From Caldifarciminota bacterium 4484_100 (GTDB lineage Bacteria > Hydrothermota > Tepidihabitantia > SM23-42), in NCBI GenBank assembly GCA_002049785.1, contig MUKB01000004.1, positions 1-18,672 of the forward strand: a DNA stretch of 18,672 nt, read 5' to 3'. Shown here in pieces: positions 1-6,313 of the stretch (the first letter of the stretch is position 1; each line of letters begins with the position of its first letter). The notes beneath the pieces are model-generated. The model had not been told where the DNA came from and searched no databases. It worked only from the letters and a program-made list of their open reading frames with translations. The translations under genes and the position numbers were made by a program.

Positions 1-59
1 TGCCCAAAACCTAAACCAATGACTATCAAAGACAATAAAATTGTGATTTTGTTCATCAT
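1..59 (-). CDS. N-terminal fragment of small secreted/membrane protein, paralog of next gene (partial)
   Basis: Only the first 19 or so codons lie in the window; the gene continues past the left edge. The minus-strand reading begins with two consecutive ATG codons (59 and 56) and encodes MMNKITILLSLIVIGLGFG, a typical signal peptide. An AGGAGG ribosome binding site lies 5 nt upstream of the first ATG. The start is only 9 nt past the stop of the neighbouring gene, so the two are almost certainly co-transcribed. DNA at 5-56 matches 575-626 (the start of the neighbour) at 49 of 52 positions, so the two are recent tandem duplicates or share a converted 5' end. Function is unknown. Confidence 0.6.
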   Translation of the reverse strand, partial: MMNKITILLSLIVIGLGFG

Positions 60-68
60 CGCCACCTC

Positions 69-626
69 CTATAAATTAAATCCTATTGTCGCACCCAGAG
101 GAGGAATAGCCAAAAAAATAATAAATTCCGTTGTCGAAATATCACCCCACTGTTGATTGATTAAATAACCAGTAACAAATGAGCCAATACCAGCACCAAC
201 TATTGATTTCAACCACGAACCTTTGTGAGATAATAATTTACCCACAATCCAGGTTGCAGTTCCAGTAAAAACTCCGTTGGCCATAGTATACGGATACAAC
301 ATTATCTTATCACGATCAGATATAACAGCAGCCCAAGTTATTAACCAACTGAGCGATACAGTAGTTACACTTGCCCCTGCAAACTCCAACCCATATATCC
401 CTGCCTGTTTCCAGAAAGACCGTTTTGTCCGCAGAGTCTCAGATTCGGCTCGTATGAAGTAATAATTTAATGGAAGCGTATTATCGCATAAAGCTAATCT
501 TTCTGCGTGCTTAATATATATTCGCCTTGAAGCCATCGGTTGAGATTCTACCCCAAAACTTCCTTTATCCTGTGCAAAACCTAAGCCAATGACTATCAAA
601 GACAATAAAATTGTGATTCTCTTCAT
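69..626 (-). CDS. Small hydrophobic secreted/membrane protein, unknown function
   Basis: A 185-residue protein that I cannot assign to a family. It begins with the signal peptide MKRITILLSLIVIGLGFAQ. A polar stretch follows (about residues 20-75), then a hydrophobic half with four likely membrane or beta/Gly-rich segments, at about residues 78-104, 108-131, 137-156 and 165-185. These contain small-residue runs such as SIVGAGIGSF and GATIGF, and the protein ends in a hydrophobic FNL. The frame stays open to an ATG at 662. I chose 626 because it gives a proper signal peptide, has AGGGAGG 5 nt upstream, and lines up with the start of the paralog at 56. A consensus promoter (686-714) lies upstream. 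The gene is first in a transcription unit continuing into the paralog at the left edge. Confidence 0.7.
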   Translation of the reverse strand: MKRITILLSLIVIGLGFAQDKGSFGVESQPMASRRIYIKHAERLALCDNTLPLNYYFIRAESETLRTKRSFWKQAGIYGLEFAGASVTTVSLSWLITWAAVISDRDKIMLYPYTMANGVFTGTATWIVGKLLSHKGSWLKSIVGAGIGSFVTGYLINQQWGDISTTEFIIFLAIPPLGATIGFNL

Positions 627-685
627 CTTGCCTCCCTGTTTTTTGCACCGCACATTATCCATTTTTAATCCCTTTTTAATCTTTT

Positions 686-714
686 AGTATAATTTAATAT
701 CAAAACCCTGTCAA
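686..714 (-). promoter_or_regulatory. Sigma70-type promoter for the small membrane protein pair
   Basis: Read on the minus strand, TTGACA (709-714) and TATACT (686-691) are separated by exactly 17 bp. Transcription would start near 679, giving a leader of about 53 nt before the ATG at 626. The in-frame ATG at 662 would also lie in this transcript. Confidence 0.65.
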
Positions 715-752
715 GACCCAATTTCTCCCGAAATTTCATTCACTTTTATATA

Positions 753-767
753 GGGGGGGGGTTTTTT
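753..767. repeat. G9-T6 homopolymer tract
   Basis: Nine consecutive G (753-761) followed by six T. It lies about 40 bp upstream of the -35 box of the minus-strand promoter at 686-714. Long G tracts are prone to slippage, so the length may vary between cells or be a sequencing uncertainty. Confidence 0.6.
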
Positions 768-820
768 CGTTTTTCTGGTTTATCTGGTTTGTCTCGTTTT
801 TCTGGTTGAAAAGATTTAGA

Positions 821-1008
821 CCCTGAAACAAGTTCAAGGTGACATTCTTTTTCAATTCCGAAATCCAAAATTCGAAATCCGAAATGGTGTTTTTGTCATG
901 CTGAATTTATTTCAGCATCTCTGGTTTTTTTTGGTTTCTCTGGTTTTTCTCGTTTGTCTGGTTTATCTTGTTTAAGATATTGAGATTCTGAAATAAATTC
1001 AGAATGAC
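821..1008. repeat. Dispersed intergenic repeat, copy 1 (REP/MITE-like, with inverted ends)
   Basis: This ~188 bp block is repeated in the same orientation at 5338-5524. Its core is a pair of 27-bp units in inverted orientation, at 895-921 and 982-1008; each reads as the reverse complement of the other at 25 of 27 positions. Each unit is itself a hairpin: TGCTGAA-TTTAT-TTCAGCA in the first and ATTCTGAA-ATAAA-TTCAGAAT in the second. Between them lies a T-rich stretch of CTGGTTT-type units. From 875 to about 954 it matches copy 2 almost base for base, apart from one T in a T run. There is no coding potential. The architecture resembles paired REP elements (REPIN) or a small non-autonomous element; no transposase is in the window. 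Confidence 0.65.
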
Positions 1009-1020
1009 GAACGATTTACC

Positions 1021-1085
1021 AATGACTTAATAACTCAATGACTTAATGACTAAATGTTTTCAATGACTCAATGACATAATGACTT
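1021..1085. repeat. Degenerate 8-bp tandem array (AATGACTN)
   Basis: AATGACTT, AATGACTA, AATGACTC, AATGACAT and related units follow one another with small spacing changes right up to the stop of the propeller gene. The array even seems to run into the last codons, where the plus strand reads AATGACC at 1089-1095. It is low-complexity DNA with no visible function. Confidence 0.55.
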
Positions 1086-1086
1086 C

Positions 1087-2568
1087 TTAATGACCAATCA
1101 AAGCTATCTTTCTAACCTGTGTTTGCTTTCCATACCTCAATTTGCAAAAATATATGCCTTCTGGTAGTATATTACCTGAGTTATCTGTGCCATCCCAGTA
1201 TTTATTGTAAAATCCCGTTACCATCTGCCCATCTACCAAGTTTTTTATAACTCTCCCTGTAGCATCATAAATCTGCAGTTGTATAGACTTTAACTGAGGA
1301 GCCAAAAAGCTAATGGATATTGATTTTTTGAATGGATTTGGATAGCATTTAAAGGACGGGCCAAAATCTAAATTCCCCTTTTCTTCAATTGCAGTAATAG
1401 TTCCCTTTGAAAAATAAACATCATAGGGTCCATACCGGCCATCAAGCCAGGCAACATATATTCCGCCTTCATTGTCAACATCTATATCAGGCCAATGCTG
1501 GGAAAACACGGTATCGTCATTTACCCGAATATTCGGGACTGTCCAGTTGTTTCCTCCATCTGTAGACATAGCAAAATAGATGTCGCAATCACCATCCCTG
1601 GTATCAGCCCAGACAACATAGAGATTTGAAACAGAATCAACCGCAATTGAGGGAACGGCCTTGCCTCCCGGAGTTCCATCATCCACCCTTATATTTTCTG
1701 ACCAGGTCAAACCTCCATCAGTAGATTTCGCAAAGTAGATATGGGACTCACCCGTCCTTTCATCATTCCAGACTACATAGATATTAGCATCATTGTCGAC
1801 CGCGACTGCCGGAACTCCAGCATTTACTCCATTATCTATCTTTATATTTGGCCTCGTCCAGGAATTCCCACCATCAATAGATTTTGCAAAATAGACGCCA
1901 TCGCTATCACTCAAATCCTGTTCCCAGACCGCATAGACATAACCAGAAATATCAACAGTAATTGATGGTGACCATCGATATCCTTCACTATCATCGTTTA
2001 TCCGAACCGCTGGTGCCCAGGTTAAACCTGAATCAGTGGACCAGGATATAAAATCTTTCCAGAACATTTCCCTATCATCTCTCCACGCAACATAGATTAT
2101 ACCTGAAGAACTCAGGGCCAGGCTTGGGTCATAACAAAAACAACAAGTCGGGACATCATCCACCCTTATATTCGGTCTCATCCAGGTATTGCCACCATCA
2201 AGAGATTTTGTAAAATAGATGTGAGAGCCCTCAAGACTATCCCTTCGATCCTCCCAGGCAGCATAAATTATCCCTGACTCATCAACCATAAAAGACGGGG
2301 CGAGTTTTTCCCAGCGTGAATTATCGTTTACCCTTACATCAGGAGTCCAGGTATAACCATCATCAGTAGATTTAGAAAAGTATATATCATTGTTGTATTG
2401 ACCCCCTCTTAGATCCTGCCACATAGCATAAATAGAACCTTGTTTATATCTGACACAAGCGAAAGGTCGACAGACTCCCTGGTCATCGTTTACCTGAACC
2501 CCGGGCCGGAAGGTCTGGGCAAAGACAAATGTCAGGGTCAAACAAATAACGATTGATAATTCTCTCAT
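1087..2568 (-). CDS. Secreted six-bladed Asp-box (BNR/sialidase-like) propeller protein with T9SS sorting domain
   Basis: A 493-residue protein. Signal peptide: MRELSIVICLTLTFVFAQ. Six Asp-box motifs of the S-x-D-x-G-x-x-W type begin at about residues 67, 122, 177, 230, 282 and 335, spaced 52-55 residues. Each repeat also carries an IYxAWxDxR-like strand, as expected of a six-bladed sialidase/BNR beta-propeller. The sialidase catalytic set is not evident, so I infer a binding or structural role rather than glycosidase activity. The C-terminus (about 405-493), with YPNPF, IYDATGRV and PEGIYFCKL, is a FlgD-like/T9SS type A sorting domain, implying export across the outer membrane and surface attachment. 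The start at ATG 2568 is preceded by AAGGGGG at 5 nt; the frame stays open upstream, but only to a TTG. It lies 49 bp after the C25 protease gene and is probably co-transcribed with it. A TCCFC cysteine cluster (residues 141-145) is unusual for this fold. Confidence 0.85.
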   Translation of the reverse strand: MRELSIVICLTLTFVFAQTFRPGVQVNDDQGVCRPFACVRYKQGSIYAMWQDLRGGQYNNDIYFSKSTDDGYTWTPDVRVNDNSRWEKLAPSFMVDESGIIYAAWEDRRDSLEGSHIYFTKSLDGGNTWMRPNIRVDDVPTCCFCYDPSLALSSSGIIYVAWRDDREMFWKDFISWSTDSGLTWAPAVRINDDSEGYRWSPSITVDISGYVYAVWEQDLSDSDGVYFAKSIDGGNSWTRPNIKIDNGVNAGVPAVAVDNDANIYVVWNDERTGESHIYFAKSTDGGLTWSENIRVDDGTPGGKAVPSIAVDSVSNLYVVWADTRDGDCDIYFAMSTDGGNNWTVPNIRVNDDTVFSQHWPDIDVDNEGGIYVAWLDGRYGPYDVYFSKGTITAIEEKGNLDFGPSFKCYPNPFKKSISISFLAPQLKSIQLQIYDATGRVIKNLVDGQMVTGFYNKYWDGTDNSGNILPEGIYFCKLRYGKQTQVRKIALIGH

Positions 2569-2617
2569 CTCGTCCCCCTTATTTGGAGCGCCGGCGAAAT
2601 CTGCCAACTTGATGCAT

Positions 2618-5071
2618 TCAATGTAGAATAATTAATTTTTTTATTTCATTATAGTTATTCGCCTCAAAAATGCAAAAGTATATTCCCGAACCCACAGCAG
2701 TGCCCGTTTCATTTTTCCTGTTCCAGTAAATATTATAATATCCCGGCTTCTCGAATTCGTCAATTAGAGTCTTCACAAGTCTTCCGTTGATATCATAAAT
2801 TTTCAACCTGACTCTTCCCGAAACTGGAACTTGATATTCAATATTAGTAATAGACCGAGAAGGATTTGGGTAGATCGAAGAAAGGGCATAAACCTTAGGA
2901 ATCGCAGAAATATTATTACCAGCACAAGGGCCATTATTTCTCGGATTGTTAACGATATTAATGATAGTTCGCGATGGAGTATACTCATTATATCTCGTAC
3001 AGGTCACTTTTACTTCGCCGGTGGTTCTATAATAGACCAAAAATGTTATCTTACCGGAATCATCGGTGTAACCGGTGTAGTAGTTCTCGTATGGCTTATA
3101 TAAACATACATAGGCATTCTCTACAGGCATTCCATCAGAGGTCACAGTTATTGTAACTTCTACAGGCGTCTGCACCGGGATAGTATTCAAATGACTAGCA
3201 GAAAGTGAAGCGGGTTCTTGTGTCCAAACGGGCATCGCTGGCGTGGCCATAAGATTCAGAGTATATTCCATAAAATGTTCCCACTGTGGAGGATCAATAG
3301 TGGCAAGCATCTTAGATTGAGCATATATCTTTCCGATGGAGTAATCCAAATACGCAGACTTCACCTTGTAAAGAAGTTTAAAAAACCATTTTGCATACTC
3401 TTCTGAGTAGATAAACACACCATCTCGGCTATTGCCAATGTATGCTACTCCACAATGGGGCGCAAAAAGCCAGGTTTCACCAAAACATCTAATACCACCA
3501 TCAAAGTTGCAAGTTTCACAACCCATAGAATAGAATAAACCGTACCTTTCTCCATTTGAGATATCTTCTAAATCCCAATTAGTAATTTCATCTGATCCAT
3601 CCCAATATGGCTTAACAGAAATTGAATAATTATTCCCGTGCCCCTCATGATAGCAGACATAGAAACCTTCATTCAAGTCATTGATCACAGGGTTATGACC
3701 AATCAGTTGATTCTTGGGTGGATAATCAGGTGGCCCAGAGTAATAACCATCGTATGATCTGAATTTTGGCACATCGCCTGGTACAAAGTTTATTACATAA
3801 TCTTCAATCCATTCACCACCAGAGCAATTATCACCGATGGCTGCACCGAGTAGAAGTAAATCACCCGATGTTGTATAATCAGGGGGTGTTCGTTCATATA
3901 TTAGAACTTTGTTAACAAATAAACTAACTTCGTTTGAATTCAATACTGAAACTCTTCCGACCCATACCTCGGGTTCAAGATCAACTTTGTCATATTGATA
4001 TTCACCATAATACTCATTATTATTGGCATTCCATGTTCCGTCAAGACAGGCATAATAGGCATCAGCGGCAACATGCCAATCTGGAAAGTAGTCTGCATTT
4101 GGATATGCTAGTCTTTCAGGTATGACATCAGTGTCTCCACCAAGGAGGATGTATTCTGTGCCACGATTGATATAGGCGTTTCTGATGAATTTGCGTATCT
4201 TTGTTTGTAGATCATCGGTACCGAATTCCTCATTAATTGATTCTATTGTTTTGAAATCTGTTCTTATTCCCCGTTGTCTATACCATTCTGCCAATGGTCC
4301 AAAGGCATCAACAAGAGAATCAGCAGTAATGATTATAAGTGTGCCTGGGCCTTTGGGAAGTGGATTGCCTGAAGAACTTTGAGGAAACATCGAATCTGGA
4401 ACAATTGGTGGTTGATTTGCAAATAGATCCACCTGATTAGGATTTACCACCATCTTCTTTGCCAGATTTATATAACGATTATGCTGCTGTTGAGTTCTCC
4501 TTACTACTGGTAGAGATTGATCAGATGCTGGTTCAAACTGTAGATTGACTCTGAAGTGGGTAAAGAGGATGAGTTTTCTTTCTCCGGGAATATATTGTAT
4601 AGGAAATACAAAGACCTTGGCTAATTTTATCCCGGCAAAATATCCAACTCGAGAAAGTTCAACAATCTTCCCGGGGTATGGTAGCAGAGAATTGTATATA
4701 CTGGTATCAGGGGGAACAAAATTTGGACGTGGGGAGCCATCTGATCGCCATATAGGTTGAGATGGAAAGATTTGATAATTACCATCAATTTGCACAGAGT
4801 CCTTTTCTTCAATTGTGAACCCGGTTACCGTTACATTAGTGGGAATTACAAAGGTTACACAGAGCATTGGAAGCATAGGCTCGCTTACCTTTGTGATATA
4901 AGTGCAGTTCGGCAGAGCAACCACATCATAATCGTGCCGGATTGAGAAGGACAAATCTGCTGGTGTAAGATTAATTGAATAGGTGACCTGACAAAAAACA
5001 GGTGCTACCAAGACGAATAATAAGATAAGAAACAGCACTATCTTTTGATTTGAAAAAACTCTTTCTATCAT
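2618..5071 (-). CDS. Gingipain-like C25 cysteine endopeptidase with T9SS sorting domain
   Basis: An 817-residue secreted protease. Residues 1-28 are a signal peptide ending FCQ. Residues ~29-200 resemble the C25 propeptide. Residues ~243-605 are the peptidase C25 domain: GTLIIITADSL opens it, the ILLGGDTDVIPER strand follows, and the catalytic pair is most likely His478 (YHEGHG) and Cys518 (FYSMGCE), 40 residues apart as in the gingipain layout. An Ig-like region (~630-705, with the TDDSGKITF turn) comes next. The T9SS type A sorting domain occupies ~734-817 (YPNPS, IYDINGRLVKTL, GSGIYFC). By family knowledge it should be exported by T9SS, activated by propeptide removal and displayed or released at the surface. 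Arg/Lys specificity cannot be read from the sequence. Start: ATG 5071 with AGGAGG 6 nt upstream. It is first in a likely two-gene operon with the propeller gene. Confidence 0.9.
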   Translation of the reverse strand: MIERVFSNQKIVLFLILLFVLVAPVFCQVTYSINLTPADLSFSIRHDYDVVALPNCTYITKVSEPMLPMLCVTFVIPTNVTVTGFTIEEKDSVQIDGNYQIFPSQPIWRSDGSPRPNFVPPDTSIYNSLLPYPGKIVELSRVGYFAGIKLAKVFVFPIQYIPGERKLILFTHFRVNLQFEPASDQSLPVVRRTQQQHNRYINLAKKMVVNPNQVDLFANQPPIVPDSMFPQSSSGNPLPKGPGTLIIITADSLVDAFGPLAEWYRQRGIRTDFKTIESINEEFGTDDLQTKIRKFIRNAYINRGTEYILLGGDTDVIPERLAYPNADYFPDWHVAADAYYACLDGTWNANNNEYYGEYQYDKVDLEPEVWVGRVSVLNSNEVSLFVNKVLIYERTPPDYTTSGDLLLLGAAIGDNCSGGEWIEDYVINFVPGDVPKFRSYDGYYSGPPDYPPKNQLIGHNPVINDLNEGFYVCYHEGHGNNYSISVKPYWDGSDEITNWDLEDISNGERYGLFYSMGCETCNFDGGIRCFGETWLFAPHCGVAYIGNSRDGVFIYSEEYAKWFFKLLYKVKSAYLDYSIGKIYAQSKMLATIDPPQWEHFMEYTLNLMATPAMPVWTQEPASLSASHLNTIPVQTPVEVTITVTSDGMPVENAYVCLYKPYENYYTGYTDDSGKITFLVYYRTTGEVKVTCTRYNEYTPSRTIINIVNNPRNNGPCAGNNISAIPKVYALSSIYPNPSRSITNIEYQVPVSGRVRLKIYDINGRLVKTLIDEFEKPGYYNIYWNRKNETGTAVGSGIYFCIFEANNYNEIKKLIILH

Positions 5072-5109
5072 AATAACCTCCTATTAGTTTAAGGCTCTTG
5101 ACCATATTT

Positions 5110-5148
5110 TGTGGAAGAAAGATAGAGCCATAGGACCAATCTTCCACA
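5110..5148 (-). promoter_or_regulatory. Leader hairpin upstream of the protease start
   Basis: TGTGGAAGA (5110-5118) and TCTTCCACA (5140-5148) form a perfect 9-bp stem around a 21-nt loop inside the predicted untranslated leader, about 40 nt before the start codon. It may affect stability or translation of the protease message. It matches no riboswitch I know. Confidence 0.35.
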
Positions 5149-5271
5149 TTTTTTATTCCGCGGTGTCCCTTGTCTGTCAATTTCAATCTTTTTTCTTTCC
5201 AGATTCTCAAACCAATTTCCTCTCAGATTTGAGAACAGACACCTTGCCAGAAATTTTCAAAGACCAATTAC

Positions 5272-5295
5272 GCTAAATTATAATTACAATTTAGC
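5272..5295. promoter_or_regulatory. Operator-like perfect inverted repeat over the -10 of the protease promoter
   Basis: Half-sites GCTAAATT (5272-5279) and AATTTAGC (5288-5295) are a perfect 8-bp inverted repeat with an 8-bp centre. They cover the -10 and most of the spacer of the promoter at 5277-5305. Position and symmetry suit a dimeric repressor; no candidate regulator is encoded nearby. Confidence 0.45.
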
Positions 5296-5305
5296 AAAAA
5301 ATCAA
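5277..5305 (-). promoter_or_regulatory. Sigma70-type promoter for C25 protease/propeller operon
   Basis: On the minus strand TTGATT (5300-5305) and a perfect TATAAT (5277-5282) are separated by 17 bp. Transcription would start near 5270, leaving a leader of about 200 nt before the protease start. Confidence 0.65.
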
Positions 5306-5337
5306 GAACTTTTTTAACTTCCCCTTAGGCACTTCGG

Positions 5338-5524
5338 CCCTGAAATAAATTCAGGGGAACATTCTTTTTCAAATCCGCAATACAAAATCCGAAATGGTGT
5401 TTTTGTCATGCTGAATTTATTTCAGCATCTCTGGTTTTTTTTTGGTTTCTCTGGTTTTTCTCGTTTCTCTGGTTTGTCTGGTTGAAAATATTGAATTGAG
5501 ATTCTGAAACAAGTTCAGAATGAC
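5338..5524. repeat. Dispersed intergenic repeat, copy 2 (REP/MITE-like)
   Basis: Same orientation and order as the copy at 821-1008: a CCCTGAA-ATAAA-TTCAGGG hairpin (5338-5356), TCCGAAAT-like units, the first 27-bp unit (5405-5431, identical to 895-921), T-rich CTGGTTT-type spacer, and the inverted second unit (5498-5524). The second unit differs from copy 1 in its loop (ACAAG instead of ATAAA), while the stem ATTCTGAA/TTCAGAAT is unchanged. Loop change with stem retained suggests selection on structure or spread of two unit subtypes. Confidence 0.65.
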
Positions 5525-5720
5525 ATTTCTTTAATTCCGAAATGGTGTTCTGGTTTTTTAATCACTTTTAACTTTTGCCTTTTTACTTACCTTAAGGAAA
5601 TGACTAACGGTATGTATCCAAATTTTTTCACTAATGTCGACGCCGTATAACGATTAACCATCCTTATGTATCCCTGTCCGCCTCGAGCAGAGGGGAGAAT
5701 TAAAGAGGGGGTGTTCTTTT

Positions 5721-5751
5721 ATCCAGAATCAAGAATCCAGTATCGAGTATC
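5721..5751. repeat. Short degenerate repeat of ATCCAGAATC-type units
   Basis: Consecutive units ATCCAGAATC, AAGAATCCAG and TATCGAGTATC form a roughly 10-bp periodic stretch in the coaD downstream region. It is low-complexity and non-coding. Confidence 0.35.
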
Positions 5752-5833
5752 AATCTTTCAAATCCAAAATGCCTTTTAGGTTTTTCCCATTTTTCTGGTT
5801 TATTTCATTTCAGCATTGATGAAAATCTGAACA

Positions 5834-6313
5834 CTATTTCCTTTTCAACTTCTTCTTTAAGGCCTCGGCAACAACCCTGGGAACAAGTCTGGAGACATCA
5901 CCATCCATCGATGCAATCTCCTTAACCAATGAAGAGCTGATAAATATATACCTTTCCGAAGGCATCAAAAATACGGTTTCTATTTTAGAGTTGAGTTTTC
6001 GGTTCATAAGGGTCAGCTGAAGTTCATAGTCAAAGTCTGATACCGCTCTCATACCCCGGATTATCGTGCGGACATTTATTGCCTGGGCAAAATCGACCAG
6101 AAGGCATTTAAATCCCATAACCGCAATTTTTCCATTGTTTGAAAAGACCTTCTTCACCAATATAATCCGTTCTTTCTGGGAAAAAAGGGTCTTCTTGGGC
6201 CCCGCACTCACTCCAATAATTACCTGGTCAAATATCTTGGTTGCCCTTGAGATTACATCAATATGGCCAAAGGTTATGGGGTCAAAGGTTCCTGCATATA
6301 ATGCCTTTTTCAT
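5834..6313 (-). CDS. coaD: Phosphopantetheine adenylyltransferase
   Basis: Catalyses the fourth step of coenzyme A synthesis: ATP + 4'-phosphopantetheine to dephospho-CoA + diphosphate, in the cytoplasm. The 159 residues have the family length. GTFDPITFGH (8-17) carries the nucleotidyltransferase T-x-G-H motif with His17. The VRTIIRGMRAVSDFDYE block (81-97) is the CoaD signature region, MNRKL follows at 103-107, and ISSSLVKEIA (125-134) is the second ATP-binding signature. There are two adjacent ATGs. I chose 6313 over 6316 because AAGGAG is 5 nt from the former but only 2 nt from the latter. The start overlaps the rsmD stop (TGATG), so translation is probably coupled. It is the last gene of the pilM-coaD operon; the rsmD-coaD pairing is common in bacteria. 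Confidence 0.95.
   Translation of the reverse strand: MKKALYAGTFDPITFGHIDVISRATKIFDQVIIGVSAGPKKTLFSQKERIILVKKVFSNNGKIAVMGFKCLLVDFAQAINVRTIIRGMRAVSDFDYELQLTLMNRKLNSKIETVFLMPSERYIFISSSLVKEIASMDGDVSRLVPRVVAEALKKKLKRK

Larger units (their letters stand above)
627..1086. other. Repeat-rich intergenic region between small membrane protein and propeller gene
   Basis: I see no gene here. In order, the stretch holds the promoter and leader of the gene at 69-626, a G9 tract, short units of the type TCTGGTTT/TCTCGTTT (768-808 and 921-965), a hairpin CCCTGAA-ACAAG-TTCAAGG (821-839), short TCCGAAATCC-like units (855-886), an inverted-repeat element (895-1008) and an array of AATGACTN units (1021-1085). 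It is downstream of the propeller gene and upstream of the small membrane protein pair, both on the minus strand. Confidence 0.6.
5072..5833. other. Intergenic region between coaD and the C25 protease gene
   Basis: 762 bp with no gene I can support. It holds the leader hairpin, the operator-like palindrome and promoter of the protease operon (5110-5305), the second copy of the dispersed repeat (5338-5524), and then mixed low-complexity DNA. The latter includes two copies of TATGTATCC (5613-5621 and 5665-5673) and ATCCAGAATC-type units (5721-5751). No good rho-independent terminator for coaD is visible. Confidence 0.55.

Noticed and set aside
821..1085. CRISPR-like array of short repeats
   Set aside because: Units vary in length and sequence, are paired as inverted hairpins rather than regularly spaced direct repeats, and no cas gene is near.
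1087..2607. Upstream start (TTG 2607) for the propeller gene
   Set aside because: It would bury the signal peptide behind 13 hydrophilic residues; ATG 2568 has a ribosome binding site and a clean signal peptide.
4971..5210. Minus-strand frame of 79 codons overlapping the protease start
   Set aside because: It is in another frame of the protease leader and signal-peptide DNA; charged N-terminus, no Shine-Dalgarno, no motif. The leader interpretation fits the promoter better.
5690..5833. Rho-independent terminator after coaD
   Set aside because: Only weak short stems without a following T run on the coding strand were found.
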